In this document: piece by piece, positions 1 through 12,022 of the stretch | Layout of the letters: each line of letters opens with the position of its first letter | Position numbering within the stretch: the first letter of the stretch is position 1 | Assembly: GCF_043290135.1 (NCBI RefSeq) | Contig: NC_134704.1 | Coordinates: forward strand, 20,840,001-20,904,000 | Reading direction: 5' to 3' | DNA: 64,000 bases | DNA from: Rhipicephalus microplus | Taxonomy: Eukaryota; Arthropoda; Arachnida; Ixodida; Ixodidae | Translations under genes and position numbers: made by a program | The notes under the pieces: generated by a model | The model's input: only the letters and a program-made list of their open reading frames with translations | Told to the model about the DNA's origin: nothing | Database searches by the model: none

Positions 1-1298
1 ACATTTTGTGTATACGTGAATGAATACGTGGGAATTGCAGCGGGTGCGACAATACTACATCCGCTGCACCGAGCACGTAAGTCCTGAGGCAGAAAGAAAA
101 ACTATCAGCGAAAACAGCTAAATATTCGAAATAAGTATAAACGCCCATCAAATGCAAGTTGAAGCCGTTGAGAAACTTGTACCGCTTAGGCAAAATGCGT
201 GAAGAGTGTTTACTCTTGTATTAAACTAAGGTTTGCACAAGAAGTGATGAAATTCAACATCCACAGGTGCATCGAAAATGTGGTCAGACAAATCGAGACA
301 AGACCAGCTGAAATTCTGTGTGATGTCCTAACGTTGGTCTTGCTAATTAAATCGACAACGGCCACGATGACGACGACAACGATGATGATAGTAGTGGTGG
401 TGGTGGTGATGATGATGATGATGATGCAGGTGGTGGTGACCACGACGACGAAATGGGTTTACACAGCCGGGTCACAGGCCATCCTTCTAGCGACACTAAA
501 CGCGAGCTCCACTCCCACAGTGGACGTCAAACTTTTTTTTAATTGTCCAAACGCGAACGCATCACTCACAATACACCTCTCTCGTAAACGTACTTCAAAA
601 ACAACGCACGGCAACAAGTCGTTCTACCAGTTCTGAGATTGCTAGTCGCGAGGGGCACTTAGGTCGTTGACCTTTTTTTTTTCCTCCCCCCTCTCTGACG
701 TCGGCCTCCTCCCGTCACGCCGACGTCGTCAGCTGACGGCACACGCCCTCTGCCGAGTGTTGCCGAGGAGGCAGTCAGGCAAGCGCTGGAGAACCACGGC
801 CTTTTTTTTCCTATCGGGGCGGTGGCTGTGCGGAGGCGTCTCGCTGACTGACAGCTTTGTTAACCCAGTTTTTCGAATCGGCGCCTTCGCAAGCGTGCCT
901 GTTTGCCGCGGCCGAACGGGAACTCGCTTCGCACGCCCGCTGGCCTCGCTTCTAAAGCCCCCTTCCTGCATGCAGAAAAGCGAAAAAGGTTCGGGCGACC
1001 TCATCCCGAGATCCGCTGTTGAGAGCTTGCCTTGCCTAGTCACAACTTGCAGCGTATGCGACGGCGTGGCGTCGCACCGGCGACCACAACGTCTCGGCGT
1101 GGTCGGCGCGCTATACTGGAAACCGGTGAAGCGTCGGATCTCGAGTGCGCTGCTGTAACGTTAGCGTCGTCCGCCAGAAAGTGCGCTAAATCTTCAAAGG
1201 CTAAAGTTGATGATAGGGCGAGTTGTTGCGGCATACTTGAAATAAAAACATGGTGATATAGACAGAAAACCAGCAAAGCATAAAGTTTCTCAAAATTA
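1..1298. other. Unassigned region with a GAT/GGT simple repeat
   Basis: No gene recognised. A GAT/GGT-rich simple repeat lies at about 361-437. The part from about 660 to 1160 is GC- and CpG-rich, and reading frames of 100-160 codons there show no recognisable domain and look compositional. Confidence 0.5.
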
Positions 1299-1703
1299 AC
1301 TAGAGGGCACTCTGGTGCTGCGATCGTTCAGCGACCATGGGAATGATGGGTAATACACACATTTGCCCAGTCTTCGTACTTGCGGGCGGCGAATCGTACT
1401 TGCGACTTCGTTTATCGCTGTGTTTCGGTTTTGTTTTGAAAGAAAGATTGAACCCTTTTGAACATCGTGAGCCAATTTGGAAAGTAAGTCTTAAAACATA
1501 AAATGGTGAAGCGCAACCGTTGAACATTTGCTAATACTTGTTTCGTAAGAAAACAGCTCCAAGCCACACGAACACACACGGAGCCAAATGCAGGCCAGAA
1601 GTGCGAAGTTTAGACAAATGTGTGTACTACCCATCATTCCCATGCTCACTGAAGCGCCGTGCATTGCAGCTCCCATAAACACTAGCGCCAGAGTTCCCTC
1701 TAG
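1299..1703. mobile_element. Foldback MITE with long terminal inverted repeats
   Basis: The left arm (1299 to about 1367) begins ACTAGAGGGCACTCTGG and runs through a GGGAATGATGGGTA core. The right arm (about 1615-1703) is its imperfect reverse complement, ending CCAGAGTTCCCTCTAGT. The arms are 70-90 bp and surround about 245 bp of unrelated sequence without coding potential. This is the structure of a non-autonomous DNA transposon. I could not define a target duplication, so the superfamily is open. Confidence 0.7.
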
Positions 1704-2337
1704 TAAGTATTGTGGGAAACTCTATGCAGTAAAGGGAGGGCAGGCACACACAGCAGCGCTGTTGTTTGCGTAGTTCTTTTACGTGTGTTCTGTCTTCTGC
1801 GGTGCTTTTATTCCAAGCATACCTAAGAAGAGGGTGAAATGAGAGGGGTGAGGGGTGAGCTACATATAAACGGCATCGCATCGCGTTATTCAAGATTTTT
1901 GGTTAAATCTGCTGCACTACTGTCGCGTTTAATCGGTGGTGTCTGTAACATGGCGGCCGTGACGTGTCTCGTAACTGAACCTGGCGCTCGTCGTAAGCAC
2001 ACAGAATCATGGCCTGAGAGATAAGCGAGTTTCTGGACTCCTTCTAGACGTGTCCACGCACATGCAGCACACGAAAGAATACAGCCTTCGAGATGATTGG
2101 CTTCCGATGTCCTCCAAGAGCCCATCGCTGGCGTTGCGATTGCAAGCCCACACATTTTGACGCGACATGAAATTTCCTGTGCTGATGTACCTAGCTACGA
2201 TCCTTCTTATCAATTCAACTATCTAAATTTATAAATGCGCCGCAAAGCAGGAAAACGATAATCTGATATTGGTGAGGGCTTCCTTCAGTTAACATATCTC
2301 CAATGATGGATAATCTGCGTTAACGTTTAAATTACCT
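1704..2337. other. Unassigned region
   Basis: I see no gene, tandem repeat or recognisable mobile element here. Confidence 0.4.
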
Positions 2338-2551
2338 GCCGCCGTGATCTGGCGATTATATGGTTCTCGACTGCTGGCTCGAAGTTAGCCGGATTGAATC
2401 CCGGCCACGGCGGCTGCATTCTGATGGAAACAAAATGTTGAAGGTCCGTGTGGATATAGATTTAGTTGTGTCAAATAACCGCAGGTGGTCTAAGCTTCCG
2501 TAGCCTGCAACGTGTCTCATGAACATATCATATTTTTCGTACGTAAAACCT
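2338..2551 (+). mobile_element. Degenerate Ruka-like tRNA-derived SINE
   Basis: Old copy read on the + strand. It keeps the B-box-like GGATTGAATCCCGG, the GCGGCGGCTGCATT-like junction near 2410, the CGCAGGTGGTC body motif near 2480 and the CGTAAAACC end. Many substitutions and no clear target duplication indicate an old insertion. Confidence 0.6.
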
Positions 2552-3477
2552 TAACGAAATAACTATATTAACGTTTAAATGAACAAAAAGGTCACCGTGC
2601 ACCACGGTTATGCAGCACAGAAACCAAAAAGCTAGTTATGCTCCCTCCACGCCACTGCACTTTCTGGCGTTCAATTTTACCCGGATTAGTAAAACTAAAT
2701 GCGAATCCCACTGTCTCTGTCACGTCTAAGTGTTAGCACTACACCCGATACGGGTAAGCGAGGATATGACTGATGTGCACGACACCCCTTTACTGATACA
2801 TCCAGGATAAGAGCCGTCCCGCAAGCGGGGTCAACGCGTCAACCAAGCAGGAAATAAGCAAGATTCCGGTATCTTATCTCTGCTGTCCATTGATGCACGG
2901 ATCACGCGGGCGTATCACCCACGTGCAGAGGAGGCAGTCGAGTACGGTGTGAACCCTACAAACGTCAACGCTTGTTCCCATTTCCGTATGCATGTCTAAC
3001 GCCGGCAATACTCAAAGAGCCAAGATTATTTACTTCTGCTGAGCCGATTGGTAAATTATTTGAGAGGGCTGTTCCTTTTCCGTCATGTTCTTGCCATAAA
3101 TTATCCACCATCATATTGTCACGTGCTTGCCCAAGAAAGACGATGACAGTTGTGCATGTGCCACGAAGGACTACGAAATGGACGAAGAAGAAGAACTCGC
3201 TTGCGCGTTCTAATTAAAAAGATCGACCTGCTTCTGGTGTCTCAGTCTCTACGGCAAGACCTCTGTTTTGACGTCGTGACAATATGAGAGATCAGATACC
3301 ACCCGTTGATAGAGGCTTAATCTTTATTACGTCCAGAGTTGTCATTGTATCAGCTCCGGCTTCTATCTTAGAACAATGCAGACTTGGTGTCGTGAACGAC
3401 ATTATCACGCTTGCCGCGTAATGTGAAAGTATGGTAATGTTTGCATCACTACGTAGAGAATCACGCAAGTAATATCT
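2552..3477. other. Unassigned region
   Basis: No gene or identifiable repeat. Base composition is mixed and open frames are short. Confidence 0.4.
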
Positions 3478-3690
3478 GGCGTGTTACGTGCCGAATCACG
3501 GTATGACTATGAGACACGCCGTGATGGAGGGCTCCGAAAATTTCGACCGTCTGCGAGCTATTTAACGTTCGCTGACAACGCACAGCACAGTGCGTGGCCT
3601 CTGGTATAACCTCTCCATCGAAAATGCAGCCGCCGCCGACGGTATCGATTTCTCAACCTTTGGGAGCATGCAGGTAAGTACATAAGCACG
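3478..3690 (-). mobile_element. Degenerate Ruka-like SINE
   Basis: Reverse-oriented old copy. The body motif GTGATGGAGGGCTCCG at about 3521, the AATTTCGACC stretch and the CCATCGAAAATGCAGCCGCC segment near 3620 match the family in order. The tRNA-like head is poorly preserved. Confidence 0.6.
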
Positions 3691-3807
3691 AGAATAACGG
3701 TAGCAACACAGCATTCTCTCAAACATGGGCACGCTTTCATTAATGCTTTTAGTGACATTGTTCACTCTGCGGTGTCAATAACAACGGTTAACGCACTTTG
3801 TTATAGC

Positions 3808-4028
3808 TGATTGATTAATTGGTTTGCAGAGTTTAACGTCCCAAAACCACCAAATGAATATGAGAGATGCCGTATAGTGGAGGGCTCCGGAAATTTCGAC
3901 CACCTGGGGGTTCTTAAACGTGCACCCAAATCTGAGCACACGGGCGCACGGCTGGATTATCGCCTCCGTCCCGCGACTTGCGGGTCAGCAGCCGAGTACG
4001 TCGGCCACCAGACCACCGCGGCAGGGCA
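3808..4028 (-). mobile_element. Ruka SINE, nearly full length, with 14-bp target duplication
   Basis: tRNA-derived SINE read on the minus strand: head at the right (CCACCGCGGCAGGGC), body in the middle, TGATTGATTAATT tail at the left. Direct repeats CACTTTGTTATAGC at 3794-3807 and 4029-4042 flank it, which is the mark of target-primed reverse transcription. A small internal deletion between the body and the head (near 3945-3975) makes it shorter than the 243-bp copies elsewhere in the window. It has no coding function and depends on a LINE for mobility. Confidence 0.88.
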
Positions 4029-4139
4029 CACTTTGTTATAGCAGCCAGTTCTATAGCCACTTCAAGCCGAATCTGAAGCCGACTAACTATACTGCGACGC
4101 ACTGAGTGTTTGCTCACTGTTCTTTTCTTCAAATGCATT

Positions 4140-4205
4140 TAGCGTAGGGTAGCAAACCGGGCATGTGCCTGGTTAACCTCCCTGCCTTCCCTCTTGTTGT
4201 TTACC
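4140..4205 (+). mobile_element. Short LINE 3'-end fragment (CTCCCTGCC tail module)
   Basis: Contains GTAGGGTAGCAAACCGGGCA followed by TGGTTAACCTCCCTGCC. The same module follows the end of the LINE coding tail at 35035-35100, so it is taken as that family's 3' UTR. Only about 65 bp is present. Confidence 0.65.
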
Positions 4206-5082
4206 CTCCCCCTCCCCCATTCGCGGCCTGCATTGTCGCCATCACAGCCTTGAACGCGTATAAAGGCATCGCACGTGATTCGTTTCCCTACATTTCTCCA
4301 TATATGTATGGGTAGTTAGCGCTAGCATACTTCGCTTTTTCTTTTTTCTGAAGTCTTACTTATTCTGTCTTCCTCGCATACCGAACGCAAAACACGGCAC
4401 CACGCCGCGAAGGTTGTGTACGGCTATAAAGACTCCACTTCCTGAACCGAACTGCATCTCGGAAACTCATCTCGACGGCCCAACACCCCGCGGCTTTCAC
4501 ATACGGCACGAGCATTAGCCGCACAACTCCGTCGCGCTATATGCTAATCTGACGCCAGCACCGCCAACCCTCATATACGCCGCACTAGTGCAATACTTCG
4601 CTTTAGATAAGGTGACCCTGCAAAGGCCTCGTACCTTGTCCCACTCATGCAGCGCACGCGCGAAATCTCCGCTCGCATTACCTACATGACACATGTGGCT
4701 TAAGACCACATACAGTGCGAACCTGCGATGGCAGATACGCGCTGACGAGTACAATCTCGGAGGAATCTCGACGGCCGCAAGTCGGCGTGTGGGGAGCCGA
4801 TCTCCCAGAGCATATAAGCCCCACGTGTTTTCCGCCTTGTTATAAGGTGTATGCCGCGGTCGCCCATTAACATTCATTCTCGACTAAGCCGCGGGAGAAC
4901 GCTCGCGCTATAGAGGCCGTCTCATCAGACTCTCTGCGTCGTTTTCCTCGCCACTTATCTCCGTTATCTTCCTTCCCTTGCTTCCGCCCTCTGCAGCATG
5001 CGGCAGCCGAAACAGAATGCGTTTCCTTTCTTTCTCACGCGCATCCACTCATTGTCGAATGTACGTCGATGACGGAGTTGGG
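4206..5082. other. Unassigned region
   Basis: No gene recognised. The 4380-4930 part is GC-rich with short open frames and no domain match. Confidence 0.4.
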
Positions 5083-5140
5083 TAGCAAACTGTATAGGTG
5101 ATTTTCTGGTTAGCCCCCCTGATTTCCCTCTTTCACACAG
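5083..5140 (+). mobile_element. Degenerate LINE 3'-end fragment
   Basis: A diverged copy of the GGGTAGCAAAC...TGGTTA...CCTG module, followed by a CCCTCTTTC stretch. Old and short. Confidence 0.4.
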
Positions 5141-5186
5141 AATGTCATTGTCTCGCATCGCGAGGGTTAGTAAATCAGACGGTTGA

Positions 5187-5188
<2 letters not shown>

Positions 5189-5265
<77 letters not shown>

Positions 5266-5350
5266 GTCTATCTATCTATCTATCTATCTATATATCTATC
5301 TATCTATCTATCTATCTATCTGTCTATCTATCTATCTATCTATCTATCTT
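5189..5350. repeat. (TATC)n microsatellite
   Basis: About 40 tandem tetranucleotide units with a few TGTC and TATA interruptions. Confidence 0.98.
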
Positions 5351-6198
5351 ATTTGTCCCCTGTCATCTGTCAAGAAAGTCAGCGGACATTCCTAAAAGGT
5401 TTACACACCAGAAAGCGTTGACATACGAAACGATATTGTGTTTATAAACCGAAAGCGGTGCACGCATGACTAGAATTTGCAGACATGCATACGTTCATTT
5501 ACAGCAGTTTAAGTCAATTAAGTCAATTACACTATCCACTATATAGCGGACGTTAACCACAACTAGGAGATGCTGGTAACATAAGCGCAAGCGCGGTTGG
5601 CAAGACAGCTCGTGAACAGAAGGAACATGGGGGGGTGAGGGATTCAGTTCGCTCGATTAAAGAACCGTGTGGTCTTCTATTTCAGCGCAAAACGCTTGAC
5701 GTGTGCGCGTCCTGTGATGGGAAATGAGAAGGGGGAGGGTGACGTCATCGCATGAAGCGTGGAGCCGCACAGCTCCAGTTTAATGCAGATTCTGTCTAAT
5801 TGCACCAAACGCTCACGCTCCAGCAAACCGCGGCTCGAGGCCGATGCAGCCGACGTTCGCAGCCGACGTCGGTGCGAGTTCATTAGTGGCTTTCACGCGG
5901 GGTATGTCGGTGTTTGGACGGCCGGACGGTCATTTGAAGGGAAAGGGGGAGTGATGGAGGAGGAGGAAAGAAGACGTCAGTTCATAAACGAACTTAGCGA
6001 GGCACCGAATGCAGAACGCGGGAATTCTAGCTATGGCTCGCTCCACCCAACCGCAAAGCCGCCAGCGTGTCCCATTTGTCACGACACACGAGGTACGGTG
6101 TCCTGTCACTGGCTAACTCTAATTATCTGCCTTCTCACTTGCACGCGTGTCTTGATGTCACTCGTAAGCTCCAGCATGAATGCGATCATTAATATTAT
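5351..6198. other. Unassigned region
   Basis: No gene recognised. A frame that stays open across 5759-6316 runs into the purine microsatellite and shows no domain, so it is not called. Confidence 0.4.
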
Positions 6199-6201
6199 TA
6201 A

Positions 6202-6233
<32 letters not shown>

Positions 6234-6272
6234 ATGAGGAGGAGGAGGAGGAGGAGGAGGAGGAGGAGGAGG
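6199..6272. repeat. (AAG)n/(AGG)n purine microsatellite
   Basis: A run of AAG units changes into AGG units on the + strand, giving an uninterrupted polypurine tract of about 70 bp. Confidence 0.95.
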
Positions 6273-6985
6273 ATTGCCCACAGCTTCTGAAACCACCCGA
6301 GCTGCGATTTCGATGAGCTTCACAGAACTTGTTACGAAGATACCCTTCCGTTTCACTTGACATTTTTTGGGGGAAAACGCATTCGAGTACTGTTTTCTTT
6401 TATAATGCGTTGTCAAGAGCCCGGCACGGCTATTGGGAACAGGAATAGCAAACATGGCGAATGACGCGAAGCGTATATTTTGTTTGTCTTTCTTTTAAGC
6501 GTGGATTACTCGAGGCATCCGGGCTTTCGTATGCTGTCCTATGCTGTTATCGCTAGGCGTAACGCAGGCAGGGCCACGCATCTGTAGCATAATAACCTTG
6601 TGCCTAGGAGTCTTCTTCCGCGCGTTTTCCGAGCGCCTTTTTGGTAACAAGCGCGGACCTCTTCTTTAGGGACCAGGTTGTCGAATGCTGTCGTGTATGG
6701 GGTCATCGCTAGGCATAAAAGCGGGTAAAAGCACGTATAAGAATTGAAAAAAGAAAAAAAAAAGGTCGAATCGAGCTAGAAATAGAAATATAGAAAAGAA
6801 AGAGAACGAACTATAGAAAGAAAATTTTAAACAAATGAAAATAACTAAAGCAAAAAAAAGAGAATAACTGGAGGAGGGAAAAAAAACAAGAAGATGAGGA
6901 AAGAAAAAAAAAACGAAGAGAAACAAAGACCGCACCACTTGTCCTTCGCACCAAGAGTGCGAATTGAGTTTCCTTCAATTTTAGT
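6273..6985. other. Unassigned region with an A-rich block
   Basis: 6740-6930 is a degenerate A-rich purine tract. The remainder shows nothing recognisable. Confidence 0.4.
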
Positions 6986-7172
6986 TACACGATCGAAGGT
7001 CGCGGAATGGAATCCCGGCTGCGGCGGCGCCATTCAGGTGGATGCCAAATGCTGATGGCCCGTGCGGGTTAGATTTAGGCGCACGTTAAAGAACCGCGGG
7101 TGGTCGAAATTTTCGGAGCCTTCCACTGTGCGTTCTTCGTAATCAAACTGTGGTTTTGCGGGCGTAAAACCT
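6986..7172 (+). mobile_element. Degenerate Ruka-like SINE
   Basis: Keeps the GGTCGCGGAATGGAATCCC B-box region, GGCTGCGGCGG, CACGTTAAAGAACCGCGGGTGG and a final GGGCGTAAAACCTCG. The head upstream of the B box is eroded. Confidence 0.65.
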
Positions 7173-7184
7173 CGAAAGAAACAC

Positions 7185-7262
7185 AGACAGAGGATGGCAG
7201 AGAAGGAAAGGCAGGGAGGTGAACGAGTTGAAGATAACCGATTCACTACCCTACCCATGCAT
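7185..7262 (-). mobile_element. LINE 3'-end fragment (CTCCCTGCC tail module)
   Basis: Reverse-strand copy. AAGGCAGGGAGGTGAAC and CACTACCCTACCC at 7205-7255 are the complement of the module described at 34562-35105. Confidence 0.6.
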
Positions 7263-7367
7263 GGGAACGTAACACCTCAAAAATTGTTATTGTCACAATA
7301 ATTGTTATTGCTTGTGTAGGAGAAAGCCTATGATCAATCCAACTAGATAGATAGATAAATCATCTTA

Positions 7368-7369
<2 letters not shown>

Positions 7370-7438
<69 letters not shown>
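7370..7438. repeat. (TA)n microsatellite
   Basis: About 34 uninterrupted TA units, preceded by a short GATA stretch. Confidence 0.98.
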
Positions 7439-7439
<1 letters not shown>

Positions 7440-9334
7440 ATGCATGCAAGTGTTATACTTTTTCTTGTTAGACACAATAAAATAAGATATGACAGACAAC
7501 AATGCAAGTATAGAAGAAGTTATTCGACCTAATTCTAATGTAAATGTGAAAAAATAACAGCAAAAAGCAAAAATCGAACCTGCGAGCTTCGATTAACGCT
7601 CGGTTCGGTTTATGCCCACTGCAAGTTATCTTTTCATCCACGTTTCTTTCTTCCCATTTACGTTACAATTAGGTCTAATAACTTCCCCCATACTTACACT
7701 TTCCTTTCATTATTGTCTGTTAGACGTTAGATCTCACACAGACACATATATATATACTTGAAGATTGATTGTAGAGCCAGAGTGGTTATTTCTATGCACC
7801 TCCACTGAATAGCACGGGAGTGTCCCCCGCTGCATCGAAATTATAGAGAAAATTTGGGCATGAATGAGAGGGGGGCGGGGGCTGTATGTATATAGCCGAA
7901 GTTCAGCTCTGTTCATGCATTTTTGGTTGGCAGTGATAAATGAGATAATAAAAGCAGCCTGCATATACGAATAGCACGACTTGTGTATTTTTTTTTCCCG
8001 TTACCCTCGTGCAATAAAGAAAGGAAGGAAACACAAGTGCAGACCGAGAAGCACGTTTTCCGAAACGGGCGCCATAGGCGAACGGCAGGGCGACGTCTCG
8101 AATCGATTTGCGTCGCCCAGGAACGGGTTGCATGCTTGCGCACGTTTCGTGCGGTAGAATCGAGTTTGCTCTTCGTGGAAACAGTGGGTGCGGAGCGGGT
8201 TAGGAGAGGGGGAGGGAGGGCGAATCACTTTGCCTGTCGTCGCCGTCGTTTCGTAAGGCTGTTCATGTATAACAAAGGAGATTGGTTTTCGCATCCACGC
8301 TGCTTGTATAAACAGCGCAGAGGGAACGAAGAGATCATGGTTGTGGGTGTGATGGCGAGGTTGATGCGTGAGATGAAGAGAGAAGAAGAAGAGGACCAAG
8401 CCATGCTCTATAGAGCGCGTGCGGGGCCCGCTATAGGAGCACCGACCTCGAATCTAACACTCGCTTCCATCCCTAGCCTCGTGTCCTCCCCTTCCCCTCG
8501 CCCTCGCCTCCGACGTCGAGACGAACGGACCCGCGTCTTTAATCCGACGCGTGGGATTCAACGTGCTTTCTCATAATCACTCCCGAATCTGCTTGCATAA
8601 ACGCCCCCTGTGCCGCCCGCGCGGTGCGGTATAGCCGCCCATTGCGCCCACACCCCATTCGACGCTCCTTCTTCCCTTCGCTTCGACATTTCACTCCTTC
8701 GTTACCTGCACGGGAGCGTCTACCTCTTTTTTTTTTTTTTGCTCCTTTAAGGGAACACTCCATAAGGAGCTTCCCGATGCTCGCCATGAGCGAGAATCGC
8801 GAAGCATGAATGCGGGAACATTCTACCTCAAAGAAATACGAAAAAGGACGACTGATGGATTTGCCTTCCATCTATTTGGGCCAAAGGTCAGAGTCGACGT
8901 CGCGTGCGTACCTCGATGTTAACTTTCCCGGGACGCAGCAGTCGGTGGTTCCGCGCTCTTTCACTCGTTTCATCTTGCTTCATTTTCTATTCTCCCTCTC
9001 GTCTCTCGGCGTTTCCTTCGTCGGCGTGTTTATTCATGCGAACTGCTTTCACCTTTTCATCTTCACAGCGTTGCCTGCTTGTATAAAGGGCAATCACAGC
9101 CCTCGCTGAAAGGCCAGCTCCACGCGTTCATTATGTTTTATTTTTGTTTTATGTATGTATTCCGTGTTCGTCACACTTTGCGGCCGCGTGTATCTCGCGG
9201 GAGCACGAGAAGGAATCCGTCATTGGTTGCTGGGAAGTCACGCCTTATGCCCGGAGCTGCCTTACAGGAACCACCCTAGTCGTCAAAACTATACTAGCAC
9301 GTAAGTGCTAGCTCGCTGGTACCAACACTGAGCA
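7439..9334. other. Unassigned region
   Basis: No gene recognised. 8040-8770 is GC-rich with frames open on both strands, which suggests composition rather than coding. The start of the tandem duplication marks the right limit. Confidence 0.4.
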
Positions 9335-9769
9335 TGATGAATATAACAGGCGCCATTTGGCGGCAATAATGCAAGACAAGCTAAAACGGTGCGTCAGAAA
9401 GGCGAGAGAAGAGGTCGAGGGGATGTGAGCTGGACTGACACACACTTTCCACCCCAGATTGAGCCTTTCATGCTCACGACAAAGTAGCAAAACGGCCTTT
9501 TTATTTCGTGTAGAACAACCCCTATAACGTGCCCTTCCTAACAAGGCGTGGTTGTCTGAAGCTGACTAATCAAAGTTGGTGTTACTAAAGTGCCTTCTGC
9601 AAGGCGCATGCACCTCATGTAGGCTGTCCAGGCCTCACTTGTCAATAATAAGCACTGATGCCGTGGTTTACAACCTCTAAATATCAATGTCTTGCGTATC
9701 GATGTCTTGAGCCACCTGAGATACGTGTCCACCTTCAACGCAACAAATTATCCTTCCTTTTCTTTGTTA

Positions 9770-10376
9770 TTTGCCTTTGTTTCTCAAATGTAGGTTCAGT
9801 TGCTACGTATTGCTACAAACAGTGAAACGCAGTGACTCGCAAACTTCGCTGATTCGCGAATAACTGATTCGCGAAACAGTGATTCGCAGTTACCACCACA
9901 CGGGATTCAAAAAAACGAGGGGCTCCGATATTTTAGCGCTTAGGAGACTCGGCCTGCGTGTGCTCGATACGATGCTTCCGATCACCGGCCACTGGCTCGC
10001 TTCAAAAGAAAAAATCGAAAAACCTTCAGTCAGCAGGAAACTTCAAAAGCAGCGTCTGTTCTTTTAGTGCAAACGACATTTGGCTGATAACGTTTATAAA
10101 GCGACAACGATGTGTACGTTAACAGGTTAACGAGTTGACATTGTGGGTACAAGTGCAGTATTCTTGTACATGTGATTTCGACCCTAAATAATAAATGATG
10201 AAGAAAATTCACGCTGTATTCGTGGACGACCTAAGTGAAAAGTTTACGGAAACCAATATTTGCTCTCGCTGTAAGTTCGCTCAACGTGAAATCGCTTGTT
10301 TATTTGGTTCAAGTTTAGCGTTACCTTTTGTAGCAATACGTAGCAACTGAAGCTATATTTAACAAAACAAGGCAAA
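9770..10376. mobile_element. Candidate MITE with ~50-bp inverted arms (unit 1 copy)
   Basis: The inner arms TTCAGTTGCTACGTATTGCT... (9795-9819) and their complement (10327-10351) match perfectly over 25 bp. The match continues outward imperfectly to TTTGCC at 9770 and GGCAAA at 10376. No coding frame of interest lies between. No target duplication was found, so it could also be an ordinary inverted repeat. Confidence 0.5.
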
Positions 10377-12022
10377 CCAGCGCCAAGTGCTACTGATAGT
10401 AAAATTCCACTACCCACGGCTGCGATTCGAGCCCGGGCATCTTGAGCGGGAAGCGAGCATTCTACCCTTGTGTATACTTTGGCGGAGCGGCGCGCAGCTC
10501 ATAAAACGACGACACATTGCACACTACTGCGACCGTAGCGCCACGAGCGGATTGACCCTGTTTGGGCTCAACTTTTTGTACATTGGTATCTACTGTGGCC
10601 GTTAAGAGCACTCCCCTGTTCTAGTGCATTCCAGTACAGCGTTTAAGTTTCCTGAAGCTTTTAAACTAAGTGCAACTACATTATTCCCTTTGATTATCCC
10701 TTGTGAGGTAAAGCTTTGATTATCCCTTGTGAGGTAAAGCATAAGCAAAGCTTGTGCTTAGAAAAAGTGTTTAACGACTTCAAGCACATCGTACTCAACT
10801 ATGGGAGAGCAGTGAGCCGTCCTGATTACAGGCAATTCAAACACTCTACTAATAGCTTTTCCTAACGAGGTTTCATTGTATTGTACCAAAGGTGCCGTTG
10901 CCGACAGGTGCGACCACCCAAAAATTATATGAAGACACTGTACTTTGTTGTGGCCTGTAGTGAGTGAAGTGTTGCAAAGCTAAGCACAGGGAAACACTTA
11001 TGACGGAACGTTGCCCAGTGGGATAGAAATAAAGAATGGTAGAACGTAAGGCACGCAGACGCAGAGATTGGCTCGCTGCTTGCTTGGCGCCTGACGTCTG
11101 AGTCTGTTTCTTTTTTTTTTTTTTTCGTAAGCGATTTAGGACCAAAGCACACGAAAAGGCATAAAGCGTCAATGTGTTTTCGAAAACTCTATGCTGCCCT
11201 TACGAGAATGTCACGTTGTCATCTCGCTATACCGTCGCAGGTTTTCGTGACATGGCCGCTGAAACTTAACCACGGGGTCTTACATGCAGAAGGTGCTCAT
11301 GAGATTACACGGACTCCAATCCTTTCGGTGTTGCCTTACACCTCTTCTATACATTGGGCTTTGAATTGGTTCGGCACGCTGTCTGCCTTCTCCGCAACCG
11401 AGCCTTTTCCTTCGTTGCATAAAATAGATCACGCGTAGGCGCCGGTCGAGATTGCCTTTCGATGTGTTCACCTATGGCGCATTTTCAGCCATTGAGTGCG
11501 CGCTACTTGCCTGCAATCAACTTTACTCGGCACGTGGGCGTTTAGAAAGTACAATGAGCGAAGAAGACGTCGAGAAATAAACGAGGAACTTAACTCCAGG
11601 TACAAACCCTCTTCGAAGGTCCAGCGGGCGCTAGCAGGTTGCAATGTGCATTTTTTTACAAAACAAAAAAATTCATATTCATCGTGCATTCGCTTAAGAC
11701 CACTCGAAGGAGAAGGCTGCCTGCCTTCTCTCAGGTGTCCACCCTCCTCCCTCCTCTCCTCCTGAAAGCGCTCTGGAATTAACGCGATTTCAAATCAATT
11801 CGCGAGTGGAAGAATTGCAGGCTTCGTGTTTCTTACGTGGTTTGCTTTAGCCTCCGCGATCGAGCTACCTTTACCAAGCGATGATGTTGCCTGATAACGT
11901 TGCATGATAATTTTTTGTGCAAGTCTCGCGGACGGATCGCGAGCGTATCGGTTTAAAGAGGTCGCCTTAAAAAGCCGACAATAACGAATTGATGCACGAC
12001 ATCTATACGCTCGTGCACGTGT

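Noticed and set aside
667..1158. 163-codon plus-strand frame
   Set aside because: GC-driven open frame with low-complexity Arg/Phe/Ser content and overlapping frames on the other strand.
5189..5350. CRISPR-like regular repeat array
   Set aside because: Repeats are 4-bp simple-sequence units without spacers, and the genome is that of an arthropod.
5098..5421. Open frames of repeated YLSI residues
   Set aside because: They are translations of the (TATC)n microsatellite. The same applies to frames over the TTG, AAT, TA, TAC and ATGT repeats.
10688..10742. Short tandem duplication TTGATTATCCCTTGTGAGG as a regulatory element
   Set aside because: Present identically in both duplication units and best explained as a simple tandem duplication; nothing supports a regulatory role.
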